Shown here in pieces: positions 41,372 through 50,864 of a DNA stretch of 64,000 bases (the stretch's first letter is position 1; each line of letters opens with the position of its first letter). This stretch comes from PVC group bacterium (GTDB lineage Bacteria; Verrucomicrobiota; Kiritimatiellia; CAIKKV01; CAITUY01). The stretch lies in contig CAMBRF010000017.1 in NCBI GenBank assembly GCA_945870225.1, positions 1-64,000 of the forward strand, read 5' to 3'. Position numbers and translations under genes: made by a program. The notes beneath the pieces were generated by a model. The model was not told the origin of the DNA. It made no database searches and worked only from the letters and a program-made list of their open reading frames with translations.

Positions 41372-41692
41372 CTATCGTTTGGTCGGATTCCGCCGGCTTT
41401 TTTTGGCCGGGCCGGCTTCTTTCCAGCAATCGCGCAGGGCCGAGTGCAGGCGGTCGCGAAACTCGATGGGCAATTCACAGGGTTCGGTATCACGGTAGAG
41501 GGTGATCGTCTTGCGGACATTATCCACGACCACCTGGCAGGGATTGCAGTGCTCAAGATGGGCTTCCAATTCCTTGCAGACCGCAGGATCCACGCCGCCG
41601 TCCACATAATCGTTCAGCAAGGCAAGCAACTCGCCGCAGGTGGCCCCGTTCTTGCCGCCGAGGGTATGGGTCTGGGTAGGTTTCTTAGTCAT
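41372..41692 (-). CDS. zf-HC2-type anti-sigma factor
   Basis: 'TCGELLALLNDYVDGGVDPAVCKELEAHLEHCNPCQVVVDNVRKTI'. Confidence 0.88.
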   Translation of the reverse strand: MTKKPTQTHTLGGKNGATCGELLALLNDYVDGGVDPAVCKELEAHLEHCNPCQVVVDNVRKTITLYRDTEPCELPIEFRDRLHSALRDCWKEAGPAKKSRRNPTKR

Positions 41693-42371
41693 GGACGTTC
41701 TCCTGTAGGGTGTGTCCGGCTGCGTGGCTGTGGGCGTCTGGTTTGTATTGGCGTTGTTCGTCACCAAAGAGGCGAGTGAGGCGTTCGCGCAACTGCAGGC
41801 GTGCGCGCAACAGCCGCACCTTGACATTGGCCTCGCTGATTCCCAGCGCCTTGGCCGTGTCCCGGACGGAGACCTCCTCGACATCCCGGAGCAAAAAGAC
41901 GGCGCGATGGTTAGAATCCAGTTCGGCGATGGCGGCATCGAGTGCCTGATGCGTTTCGGCGCGCTGAGCCAGACGGTCGGGCGTCTCGCGCCAGTCGGCG
42001 ATGTATTCAGGGTGGGGGATATGTCCGTCATCATCGGGAGCGGTGGCTTGATCGAGCGAGGTGGTGGGCAGACCGCGACGTTTGCGCACAACCTTCAGGG
42101 CGGCGTTGGCCGCAATCGTGGAAAGCCAGGTGGAGAATGCCGCGCCCTCCCGGAATCCGGCGAGGTTTGTTATCGCGCTGAGAAAGGTCTGCTGTGTCAC
42201 GTCCTGAGCCTCGTGCTCGGAACCCGTCAGGCGGCGGGCGAGACCGTAGATTCGGCGTTCATGGCGTTTGACCAGGCTCTCGAACGCGGTCAGGTCACCC
42301 TTCTTGGCGGCGCGGACCAACGACTGATCGTCCGGGAGGGATGGCTCATGTTCATGGGAGGAAGAGTTCAT
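41685..42371 (-). CDS. ECF RNA polymerase sigma factor
   Basis: Region 2 'EHEAQDVTQQTFLSAITNLAGF', region 4 'HRAVFLLRDVEEVSVRDTAKALGISEANVKVRLLRARLQLRERL'; overlaps the anti-sigma gene. Confidence 0.93.
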   Translation of the reverse strand: MNSSSHEHEPSLPDDQSLVRAAKKGDLTAFESLVKRHERRIYGLARRLTGSEHEAQDVTQQTFLSAITNLAGFREGAAFSTWLSTIAANAALKVVRKRRGLPTTSLDQATAPDDDGHIPHPEYIADWRETPDRLAQRAETHQALDAAIAELDSNHRAVFLLRDVEEVSVRDTAKALGISEANVKVRLLRARLQLRERLTRLFGDEQRQYKPDAHSHAAGHTLQENVHD

Positions 42372-42667
42372 AGTCCATCTCTCAGAATAGAAACTCATCC
42401 GGGCTGGCGGCGCGAGGGGCATCCTCTCTCAGTCCCTGCCTGTATGCGGCGTAAGGTGTGGTTCGTCGCTTATTCATTCGAATCGCGCAAACCTTGCCAA
42501 AGAGAAAGCCGCGCGACAAGCGAAACGTCCAGAGAAGCCAGGTTGATAGCGTCTCCGAAAAGACCACAGGTCACGGAGAAGTTTCCTTTCAGTGGCAGTT
42601 TGCGCAAAGCAGCTCTTTCTTCTTCAATAGCTTGAACTTCCGGGCCTGGCTGCCGTATGGTTCTGTC

Positions 42668-44554
42668 ATGAACATTCTGACCCGGACTACTGGAACCGCC
42701 GGACTGGTCCTCCTTTCGCTGGCGGTCTTGACGGTGGGATTGACCACGGACTTCGGCATGGTGAAGGCCTATCGGCGCCTGTTGGCCGTGACGCAGCCGG
42801 ATGGCTCCCTGTTGTCCCCTTCCTCCTCAGCCCGCCGGGTGTCCGCCGCCGACCGGCTGATCCTGGATGGCGATGCCACCCGCCCGTCGAAGGTTCTCCG
42901 TCAGCGCGCCATCTGGGAAGCCGCCCCGACCAACAAGGTCTTTTTTCACCACTACCTCACGATCCTTCTCTCGGATTACAACACCCTGGAGGCCTCTCCG
43001 GCTGCTTGCTACGCTAAGCTGGCTGCGGAGATTGAGGCGGGTCGGTCGGTCGATCCGAACAACGCGCGGCTGGATTTCGTTCTGGCGGCGAAGCTGCTGG
43101 AACAGGCGATGGAATCCAAGACCGCCGTCACCGGAGTCACCGCCGATGGCAAGGCGAAGGTGCGGTCGGAGCAGGTGGTGAAGGACCGCGCGAAGCTCGC
43201 TGAAGCCATGACCCTTCTGGAGCGGGGCTTAAAACGGCCGGTCTATCGTCGCTATGTGGGCAATATGCTGGCGGCACGGCTGGCGATTCTCGGTCCACCC
43301 GAATCGTTGTCGGACCAGATGCTGCAGCTTAATCTTGTCGCGGAGACCCCCATGCCCGATCTGCCCCTGATGCGGAACCTCGCCCGGGGCGCCGGCGCCT
43401 ATGCGGCGGTGCTGATCGAGGAAAAGCGGACGAACGAGGCCCAGTACTTCCTCGACGTCTGGAAACCGCTGGCCCTGAAGCTGACCGCCGACAGTTTTGC
43501 GCTGATGGACGTGCTGATGGCCGCCGCGATCGTCAAGGAAGCCGAACTGAGGGTGCCGGAATTGTATGCCCGACTGGGAATGGCCGCGAAGGCCGACGCG
43601 GTGCGTGCGGAGACCCGCGCCTTGACCACGCCGCTGGTGGCGTGGAATCGCGCTCGTTCCGCCTTCCAGACCGATCCGGCGGTTCGCCTGCGGCGCGAGG
43701 CCTTCGCCCGGCACACCGGGATTCTGGCCACCATGCTGCTGCCGGCGCTGACGGAGTATCCTTCGGCGGCGGAACTCGCCCCGAACCGGTTGCTGGATTA
43801 TGTCCTGATCGAGGACCTTTTCCTAACCGGCGTGGCGCTCCTGATGCTGGTGGCGATGCTGGCGGGTCTGATCTGGCTGCGGTATCTGCGCCGGAAACTG
43901 CCGGCGGCTGACCTGGCGGCTGGCGGGGTTCCCTGGCGGCAGGCAGTCGTCCGGGTCTGGTGGTGCGTGGTCCTGCCCGTTCTGGTCTATCTGGTGATCA
44001 CCCGGTTCACCACCCTGGGTGGGCGGATCTACGGGTTGCCTTACGTCTGGCCGCGGCTGGTTTTCCAGTTGGGGATGCTGGGGGTGACGATGGTGCTGAT
44101 CAGCACGCTCTACCAAGGATCTTTGACTTCTACACGCATCCATAGTGGGTCCCCGCTGCTTGTAGTGCTGACCCTTGGCGTGATGGTGGGGACGCTTCTC
44201 CTGCCGGTGAGCTGGCTCACGGCGGAGCATAAGACGGCCTCGTTGGTGGCGATGGCGGTACCCTTGATGATTCTTGTGGGGTCGGGCGTGTGGCGGATCA
44301 TTCAATGGCGGGCGTCCCTCCGGCGGTCAACGCCGGCCTTGCGTTATGAAGGCGTGGCCGTGATGGTCCTGATGCTGGGACTGGGCGTGATGGTGCTGAC
44401 GCTGGGAGCGCACCGTGTGTTGCGGGTCGAAGAGCGGCGTTATGTCAGTCAGGAAACGCTGCTCAGGGTTGATCCCGCACAGGGAGGCTTTACCGTGGCC
44501 GAAGCGCGTCTGGCGAAGTCACTCCGCGATCAGGTGTTGAAGGTCAATAAATGA
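42668..44554 (+). CDS. Large membrane protein of unknown function
   Basis: N-terminal TM, long helical soluble region, about six C-terminal TM helices; divergent from the ECF sigma gene. Confidence 0.75.
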   Translation: MNILTRTTGTAGLVLLSLAVLTVGLTTDFGMVKAYRRLLAVTQPDGSLLSPSSSARRVSAADRLILDGDATRPSKVLRQRAIWEAAPTNKVFFHHYLTILLSDYNTLEASPAACYAKLAAEIEAGRSVDPNNARLDFVLAAKLLEQAMESKTAVTGVTADGKAKVRSEQVVKDRAKLAEAMTLLERGLKRPVYRRYVGNMLAARLAILGPPESLSDQMLQLNLVAETPMPDLPLMRNLARGAGAYAAVLIEEKRTNEAQYFLDVWKPLALKLTADSFALMDVLMAAAIVKEAELRVPELYARLGMAAKADAVRAETRALTTPLVAWNRARSAFQTDPAVRLRREAFARHTGILATMLLPALTEYPSAAELAPNRLLDYVLIEDLFLTGVALLMLVAMLAGLIWLRYLRRKLPAADLAAGGVPWRQAVVRVWWCVVLPVLVYLVITRFTTLGGRIYGLPYVWPRLVFQLGMLGVTMVLISTLYQGSLTSTRIHSGSPLLVVLTLGVMVGTLLLPVSWLTAEHKTASLVAMAVPLMILVGSGVWRIIQWRASLRRSTPALRYEGVAVMVLMLGLGVMVLTLGAHRVLRVEERRYVSQETLLRVDPAQGGFTVAEARLAKSLRDQVLKVNK

Positions 44555-45489
44555 AAACTATTCAGGCGCTCGGCGAAAATCAGCTTATTGCCCGGCTCCG
44601 GCGGCTGGTCCCCGGCCGTGCGGATGTGGTGACCGGCATCGGCGACGATTGTGCGGTGGTCCGTGCCGGACGCGGCGCGCCGTTCGATTGGTTGCTTAAA
44701 AGCGATCCGGTGATCGAAGGGGTTCACTTCTCGCCCCAAGCGAAGCCCGAGGCAGTGGGGCACAAAGCCATGGGCCGGGTGCTGAGCGACCTGGCCGCCA
44801 TGGGCGGCGAACCCCTTTGGATCCTGATTGATCTGGTGGCGCCCGCCAATACGCCGGTCAGCCGCCTTGAACGGATCTATCGCGGGGCCGCCCGTCTGGC
44901 CCGGAGGAACGGGGTGGCGATTGTGGGCGGCGACATGGCTCGCGGTCCGGTCCTGGAACTGCATGTGTTTGCCGTGGGCCGGGTGCCGCGGGGACAGGCG
45001 GTGCTTCGGTCCGGGGCAAAACCGGGTGATGTGATCTATGTGACCGGCTCGCTCGGGGGGAGCCTGGCCGGGCGGCACCTTGTGTTTGAGCCGCGCCTGA
45101 CGGAGGGGCAATGGTTGGTCGGGAAGCGTTGGGCCACGGCGATGATGGATGTGAGTGACGGACTGGCGGCGGATGTGCCGCGGTTGGCTGCCGCCAGCGG
45201 GGTGGGGGCGGTCTTGGAGGCGGGGCGTATTCCGGTATCTGCCGCCGCCCGCCGGGCGAAAAAAGGCCTGACACCGCTTGAGCATGCCTTGGGGGATGGC
45301 GAGGACTTCGAGTTGCTGTTTACGGTCAAGGCCGGCAGGGCCGCCGCCTTCGAGAAAGCCTGGAAGGCGAAGTTCAAGCTGCGCTGTACCCGCATCGGGC
45401 ATGTCACCCGCAAGGCCGGGATAAGTCTGGAGGCGGCAGGAAAGGCTCATCCCCTGACTCAACACGGCTACGATCATTTCCGATCTTAG
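44551..45489 (+). CDS. thiL: Thiamine-monophosphate kinase
   Basis: 'GDDCAVVRAGRGAPFDWLLKSDPVIEGVHF', 'DVSDGLAADVPRLAAASGVGAVLE', 'GDGEDFELLFTV'. Confidence 0.94.
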   Translation: MKTIQALGENQLIARLRRLVPGRADVVTGIGDDCAVVRAGRGAPFDWLLKSDPVIEGVHFSPQAKPEAVGHKAMGRVLSDLAAMGGEPLWILIDLVAPANTPVSRLERIYRGAARLARRNGVAIVGGDMARGPVLELHVFAVGRVPRGQAVLRSGAKPGDVIYVTGSLGGSLAGRHLVFEPRLTEGQWLVGKRWATAMMDVSDGLAADVPRLAAASGVGAVLEAGRIPVSAAARRAKKGLTPLEHALGDGEDFELLFTVKAGRAAAFEKAWKAKFKLRCTRIGHVTRKAGISLEAAGKAHPLTQHGYDHFRS

Positions 45490-45546
45490 GAGTCTGCCTT
45501 AATGCCGTTTCACCTAACCCGGCATCGCCGGAATCAAAGTGAAGAG

Positions 45547-45680
45547 TTTGAACAGAAGCCGCGAAGCACGCGAAGTGCTGCGGCGAAGATGCCGCAGCAT
45601 AGATTGGGCACCCGGAATTTCCTGCATGCGCGGTATCTTTGCCGCGCATGCCTTTGCGGCCTTCGCGACTTCTGTTCAAA
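45547..45680. repeat. R1 MITE-like inverted-repeat element, copy A
   Basis: Termini TTTGAACAGAAGCCGCGAAG / CTTCGCGACTTCTGTTCAAA (19/20); inner hairpins TGCTGCGGC..GCCGCAGCA and GCATGCGCGG..CCGCGCATGC. Confidence 0.85.
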
Positions 45681-45782
45681 CGTCTCTCTTTTCCTTAGAA
45701 GAATGTTGTCTTGCGCACCCTGGTTTTCACCCCAGCTCTCCTTTCTGGATTCCTTGGGGCGAATTCGATAGGCTCTTTACCG

Positions 45783-46226
45783 ATGTCCTTCGTTCTCACA
45801 GTCACGTCGCACAGTGTGGCCGACACGCACAAGCTGGCCCGGCATTTGTTGAGGCAGTTGCCGGGGCGGGCCGTGTTGGCGTTGCACGGGGATCTTGGCA
45901 GCGGAAAAACCTGCTTTGTGCAGGGATTGGCGGCGGCGCTGGGGGTCAACCGGCCGGTGACCAGTCCCACCTTCACGCTCATTCACGAATACCGGGGCGA
46001 CCGGCCTCTGGTGCATGTGGACCTGTATCGCATCCGCGACTCCGGCGACGCCCTCAATCTGGGTCTGGAGGAGTATTTCGATAGCGATGGCATTGCGGCC
46101 ATTGAATGGGCGGAGCGGGCAGCGGAAATTTTCCCCGCCCACACCATCCATCTTCATTTCGAGGCGCTCCCTGACCTCCACGCCCGCCAGATCACCATCC
46201 ACTCCCCGCTGGCGTTGAAGCTATAG
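45783..46226 (+). CDS. tsaE: tRNA t6A biosynthesis ATPase TsaE
   Basis: 'LHGDLGSGKTCFVQGLAAALGV', 'SPTFTLIHEYRG', 'HVDLYRI'. Confidence 0.93.
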   Translation: MSFVLTVTSHSVADTHKLARHLLRQLPGRAVLALHGDLGSGKTCFVQGLAAALGVNRPVTSPTFTLIHEYRGDRPLVHVDLYRIRDSGDALNLGLEEYFDSDGIAAIEWAERAAEIFPAHTIHLHFEALPDLHARQITIHSPLALKL

Positions 46227-46309
46227 CCGCGTGCTCTGCCATTGCATCATGACATCGGCTGCGCTAGCATACTCCGCAGTTTTCACGGACGAACCCATGG
46301 GGTGACAGC

Positions 46310-47593
46310 ATGTTGGACATCAAGATAATCAGGGAACATGAAGAGGTGGTGCGTCAGGGGTTGGCGGCTCGCGGCGCCCCGACGGACTTTCTGGATGCTG
46401 TCGTGGCGGACGACAGGCAGCGCCGCGCCTTGGTAACCGAGGTCGAGACCCTCAAGAATCAACGCAATACGGTTTCCAAACAGATCGGCGTTCTCAAAAG
46501 CAAAGGACAGGACACCACCGAGACACAAAAGGCGATGCGGGAGGTGGGCGATCTGATCAATCAGAAAGACGCCGAAGTGCGCGACCTCGAGGCCCGGTTG
46601 AAGGATAATCTCCTGCGGATTCCCAACCTGCCGCACAGCAGCCTGCCCGTCGGCCTCGACGCTTCCGCCAACGTGGTGGTGCGGACCTTCGGGGCGCCCC
46701 GGACCTTCGCGTTCCAGCCGAAGGGACATGTGGATGTTGGCGAGCGGCTGGGCATCTTCGACTTTGCGCGCGCCGCCCGGATGACCGGGTCGGGCTTTCC
46801 CCTGTTTCTCGGAATGGGGGCGAAGCTCCAGCGCGCCTTGATCCAGTTCATGCTGGACCTGCATGTGTCCGAGCATGGGTATACCGAAATGCTTCCGCCC
46901 TTTGTGGTGAATACCGCCTCGATGATCGGGACGGGCCAGCTGCCCAAGATGGCGGAGGATATGTACCATGCCACGGACGACCTGTGGCTGATCCCGACGG
47001 CGGAGGTGCCTGTGACCAACTACTACCGGGATGACATCATCGACCGGCCGCTGCCGGTTTATATGACCGCTTACACGCCGTGTTTCCGGCGCGAAGCCGG
47101 TTCCGCCGGCAAGGAGACCCGCGGCATCATCCGTGTTCACCAGTTCGACAAGGTCGAGATGGTGAAGTTTGTCGAACCCTCCACGTCGTATGCCGAGCTC
47201 GAGACGCTGCTGGCCAATGCCGAGGACGTGCTCAAGCGCCTGAACCTGCACTATCGCGTGCTTTCCCTGTGCACGGGCGACATCAGTTTCGCGGCGGCCA
47301 AGTGCTATGACATCGAACTCTGGGCGCCGGGTCAGAATGCCTGGCTGGAAGTGTCGTCCTGCAGCAACTTCGAATCGTTCCAGGCGCGGCGCGCGAACAT
47401 CCGGTACCGTCGGCCGGACGGCAAGGTTGACTTTGTCCACACCCTTAACGGTTCCGGAGTGGCGCTGGCGCGACTGGTCGTGGCGATCCTGGAAAACGGC
47501 CAGGAGGCTGACGGGTCGGTGACCCTGCCCGACGCCATTGTGCCCTACATGGGCGGCGTGCGGCGGCTGGAGGCGGGGGGAGTTATTGGTTGA
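46310..47593 (+). CDS. serS: Seryl-tRNA synthetase
   Basis: 'MLDIKIIREHEEVVRQGLAARG' arm, motif 2/3 'FRREAGSAGKETRGIIRVHQFDKVE', 'NGSGVALARLVVAILEN'. Confidence 0.97.
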   Translation: MLDIKIIREHEEVVRQGLAARGAPTDFLDAVVADDRQRRALVTEVETLKNQRNTVSKQIGVLKSKGQDTTETQKAMREVGDLINQKDAEVRDLEARLKDNLLRIPNLPHSSLPVGLDASANVVVRTFGAPRTFAFQPKGHVDVGERLGIFDFARAARMTGSGFPLFLGMGAKLQRALIQFMLDLHVSEHGYTEMLPPFVVNTASMIGTGQLPKMAEDMYHATDDLWLIPTAEVPVTNYYRDDIIDRPLPVYMTAYTPCFRREAGSAGKETRGIIRVHQFDKVEMVKFVEPSTSYAELETLLANAEDVLKRLNLHYRVLSLCTGDISFAAAKCYDIELWAPGQNAWLEVSSCSNFESFQARRANIRYRRPDGKVDFVHTLNGSGVALARLVVAILENGQEADGSVTLPDAIVPYMGGVRRLEAGGVIG

Positions 47594-47714
47594 TGGAGAA
47601 TGGTTAATGGTTAATGGAAGAAAAAAGGGCGATCTTCGAGCCTCTTCCCTTTCCAAATCCTCAACGGTTCCCTCTCCCTGGCGCTCCATAACCATCAACC
47701 ATCAACGATCAACC
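47588..47714. repeat. R5 element: 7-bp-periodic inverted repeat (GGTTRAT units)
   Basis: GGTTGATGGAGAATGGTTAATGGTTAATGG (47588-47617) vs reverse complement of CCATAACCATCAACCATCAACGATCAACC (47686-47714). Confidence 0.7.
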
Positions 47715-49091
47715 CCAGTCCTTTTCCTTCCCCTCCCTTCTCCCGCCCGCATTCTTGTGGCGGTTTCGGGCGGGGCGGATTCGATGGCGCTATTGCACGC
47801 CTTGCAGGCGCAGGCCGGCGAGCGTGGCTGGCAGTTGACGGTGGCGCACCTGAATCATGGAATTCGCGGTCTGGCAGCCGATGAGGATGCCCGTTTCGTC
47901 CAGCATGCGGCCACCCAGCTTGGACTTCCCTGTGTGGTCGGCCGGGCCCGGGTTCCCGCCCTGGCGCGTCGCCGGGGTATCTCGATCGAGATGGCCGCCC
48001 GCGAGGCTCGCTATGCCTTCCTTGTTCGGACCGCGCGCCGGGTCAAGGCGGAGATGATGGTTACGGCGCATACGGCCGATGACCAGACGGAGACGCTGTT
48101 GTTGAAACTGGTGCGCGGGGCGGGGCGTGCGGGGTTGTCCGGGATTCCCGCCGAGACAACCGTGCAGGGACTCCGACTGGTCCGCCCGCTGTTGGAGGTT
48201 CCGCGCGGAGACATTCTGGCTTATCTGCGGCGTGAAAAGATCGCCTGGCGCGAGGATGAAAGCAATGCCGATCCCGTTTATCTTCGGAACCGGGTCCGGC
48301 ACGGGTTGATCCCGCTTCTGGAGCGGGACTTCAATCCCCGTATCCGCGAGACACTGGCCCGGACCCGTCGGATCCTGTCCGCCGAGGAGGATTGGTTGGA
48401 AGAACTGGCCGGACAGGTCTTGAAGGCATGTCAGGCCGGGAAGGTTCTCTCCTGCCGTTTATTGCAGGCCTATCCCGTGGCGGCGCGGCGGCGTGTCATC
48501 CGGAAATGGCTGATCCAGCAGAAGGTGCCGGAGTCCTGTCTTGATTTTGAAACCACCGAGAAGCTGATGGGCCTCTGCGCCCGGATCGGTGGCAGCAAGA
48601 CGCTGCTATTGGGGAGCGGGGTGGCTGTGCGCCGGACGTATGACCGGTTGTCGATCATCCAGGACGCCCTGCGAGGGCCGGTTCATTTTCGCGTGCAGCT
48701 TCGGGTTCCCGGGGTGACCGTTCTTCCGGAACAGGGCTGGCGGATCGTGGCCCGTCTGGCGCCGGGTTTGATCAAGGAGCGCGCCGTGCATCCGGGCGGG
48801 TTGCCCGCCCGCGCCTCCCTGGGCCTTGCCGGGGGAAAGGCGCCGGTGTTATGGGTACGGTCCTGGCGGGCGGGCGATAAAATGATCCCGTTCGGCATGA
48901 AGGGTACGAAAAAGATACAGGACATTCTGGTGGATGCGAAGCTTCCACAGAGTGAGCGCCGGGGAATTCCCCTGTTCGAGAGCAGCGGGAAAATCGTTTG
49001 GCTTCCCGGCTACCGCATCGCCGCATCCTGGGCGGTGAAAGATCCCAAAGCCCAGAATCTCCAACTGAGCCTGGAGAAGGTGAGGGGTTAA
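47607..49091 (+). CDS. tilS: tRNA(Ile)-lysidine synthetase (start codon uncertain)
   Basis: PP-loop 'ILVAVSGGADSMALLHAL', 'HLNHGIRGLAADEDARFV', 'TAHTADDQTETLLLKLVRGAG'; N-terminal boundary lies in the R5 repeat. Confidence 0.9.
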   Translation: MVNGRKKGDLRASSLSKSSTVPSPWRSITINHQRSTPVLFLPLPSPARILVAVSGGADSMALLHALQAQAGERGWQLTVAHLNHGIRGLAADEDARFVQHAATQLGLPCVVGRARVPALARRRGISIEMAAREARYAFLVRTARRVKAEMMVTAHTADDQTETLLLKLVRGAGRAGLSGIPAETTVQGLRLVRPLLEVPRGDILAYLRREKIAWREDESNADPVYLRNRVRHGLIPLLERDFNPRIRETLARTRRILSAEEDWLEELAGQVLKACQAGKVLSCRLLQAYPVAARRRVIRKWLIQQKVPESCLDFETTEKLMGLCARIGGSKTLLLGSGVAVRRTYDRLSIIQDALRGPVHFRVQLRVPGVTVLPEQGWRIVARLAPGLIKERAVHPGGLPARASLGLAGGKAPVLWVRSWRAGDKMIPFGMKGTKKIQDILVDAKLPQSERRGIPLFESSGKIVWLPGYRIAASWAVKDPKAQNLQLSLEKVRG

Positions 49092-49124
49092 AGGCTGTCT
49101 CCAGAAATGGCGACCTTCCCGACA

Positions 49125-49850
49125 AAACCCAAGTGTTGAACGAATTTCTCATAAGGATTTCACCACTAATTTGGGAAATGGAAGAAATCCAGAGAGGATC
49201 CACCACCCGCTTCGCTGGAGACACTGAGGCACAGAGAAGACCTGGCAGAAGAGAATGTTGCGGGCATTTTGCCCACGGAGTACCGCGGTCAAAATTCCCG
49301 CAACCCGTTCTGGAGCAATGACAGAACAACTGGAGCCGGGGTGACCTCACCCCGGTCTTCGAGCAGGGATGGCGTTCTCCCAGGGACGCAGAGGCTGAAG
49401 TGATTCAGGCTGTTGTAGCCCATCGGCATGATCTCACAAAAGAATAGCCATTTGAACCGCTGATAGCGCGGATGGGGACGGATAAGCTTTGAATTTATCA
49501 GCGTCCTCCGTGAAATCCGCGGTTGAGATTCCCGCAACCCGTTCTGGAGTAGTATACGGAGAAGAGCTTTTGTACAAAAGCCGCGAAGTTCGCAAAGAAA
49601 GTAGACGAGGCGTCTCGCCTCGTTCTTGCCGACAAACCCTCTGTCTGCCCCTCGAAACCCAAGTGTTGAACGAATTTCTCATGGGGCCGATACTCTATGG
49701 ACGCAGACTAGGATCATATCCAGATTCAAGCCCCATGAGAAATTCGTTCAACGTCTTCGCAGGCGTGAGGATGAGGCATTCTCCGTGTAAATTTCTCAGT
49801 GCCTCCTCTTTCTCCAGCGAAGCGGGTGGTAGAGATTTCATTTAATAGCG
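49125..49850. repeat. Composite intergenic repeat island
   Basis: Three copies of GTTGAACGAATTTCTCAT; 22-bp perfect inverted repeat 49665-49686/49731-49752; 22-bp direct repeat ATTCCCGCAACCCGTTCTGGAG at 49294 and 49528; inverted ACCACCCGCTTCGCTGGAG at about 49202 and 49812. Confidence 0.85.
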
Positions 49851-49940
49851 GCTCATGCGCGGAGAAGATGAACCAGTTTGATGGATTTGTAAGGTAGGGC
49901 TCGCCGTCCCTTCGCGCCGTTTTCAATCAATTCCGTCTAT

Positions 49941-49970
49941 AAACGGCGGCCAAGGGACTGGCCGCCGTTT
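49941..49970. terminator. Strong hairpin, possible terminator
   Basis: AAACGGCGGCC-AAGGGACT-GGCCGCCGTTT, perfect 11-bp stem, short T-containing tail. Confidence 0.5.
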
Positions 49971-50082
49971 CTTCAGAACGTCATAAAGAGAGTGGCTGGC
50001 GACAATCCGCTTGTGGTTGATCCGGTACCGTAATAGCATGATGAACGTGTTTTCGATTCATAGACCTCATCCGGGAGATGCC

Positions 50083-50706
50083 ATGAAGATTTATCAAGGG
50101 TTTGCCATCGGGATCGTGTCGGCGGTTTTAAGCGTGTTGTGTCCCGGGCGGAGTCTGGCCGCCGAGTCCTATGTGTTGTACAAAGTGATGGACATCGATC
50201 ATAGGACGGATATGCGGGTCGTGAGCGCGACGGAGTTCAAAGAGGTCGAGAAAACCCTGCAGCTGGAGAAAAAGTACTTTCCCGAGGCGGTGCGGAATGC
50301 CACCAAGGAGTGGCGCGAGGACGAGATGAACAAGGGCTCGGCGTTTCCCGTTGCACGGCTGAGTCCGCGTTGTTTTGTGGGTTCACCCGAGCGGTTCCCG
50401 ACCCAGGAAAAAGCCGACGAACAACTTAATAAATACTACGAACGTGATGCGCAGAAGGACGCCCGGCAAAAGGAAAAAGCCAGACCCAAAGCCCTCAGCG
50501 ACAAGGATAGGAAAAGAGACCAGGACGGCATACGCGCCGCGAAATTGATGCGGGAGAAGCTGGAAGAATTGATGGAGGCCAAGACCAAGGCTGCGGAAGC
50601 CGAAGAGAAGAAGGCCTTAGAGAAGAAGGACATAGAGAATAAGGTTGATGAGAAACAGGCCGTCGATAAAGCGGATGCCATGAAAGCTGCCGCCAAAGCC
50701 CTGTAG
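50083..50706 (+). CDS. Secreted hypothetical protein with Lys/Glu/Ala-rich coiled C-terminus
   Basis: Signal peptide 'MKIYQGFAIGIVSAVLSVLCPGRSLAAES'; SD GGGAGATG. Confidence 0.65.
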   Translation: MKIYQGFAIGIVSAVLSVLCPGRSLAAESYVLYKVMDIDHRTDMRVVSATEFKEVEKTLQLEKKYFPEAVRNATKEWREDEMNKGSAFPVARLSPRCFVGSPERFPTQEKADEQLNKYYERDAQKDARQKEKARPKALSDKDRKRDQDGIRAAKLMREKLEELMEAKTKAAEAEEKKALEKKDIENKVDEKQAVDKADAMKAAAKAL

Positions 50707-50739
50707 CCGTCGCCGTTCTAAAGCATTTTCCCGCTCCGC

Positions 50740-50759
50740 GGCGGCCAGACATGGCCGCC
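50740..50759. repeat. GC hairpin of the '...CCNTCCCA' type
   Basis: GGCGGCC-AGACAT-GGCCGCC followed by CTCCCA, like the 10551-10575 element. Confidence 0.5.
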
Positions 50760-50864
50760 CTCCCAAGCTTCAGTAATGCGTTTCTGTGCAAAACATTTGC
50801 TGGTTTATCCAATAAATGTTTCTGCAGGGGCTCATAATCGCTTTCATTTATTCACAGGAGTTTC

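Noticed and set aside
45489-45783. Small ORFs between thiL and tsaE (e.g. 45502-45771, 45539-46084)
   Set aside because: They translate the R1 inverted-repeat element and have no coding support.
48772-49845. ORFs in the repeat island with the shared peptide MRNSFNTWV
   Set aside because: The shared peptide is just the translation of the repeated GTTGAACGAATTTCTCAT sequence; no conserved family or ribosome site.
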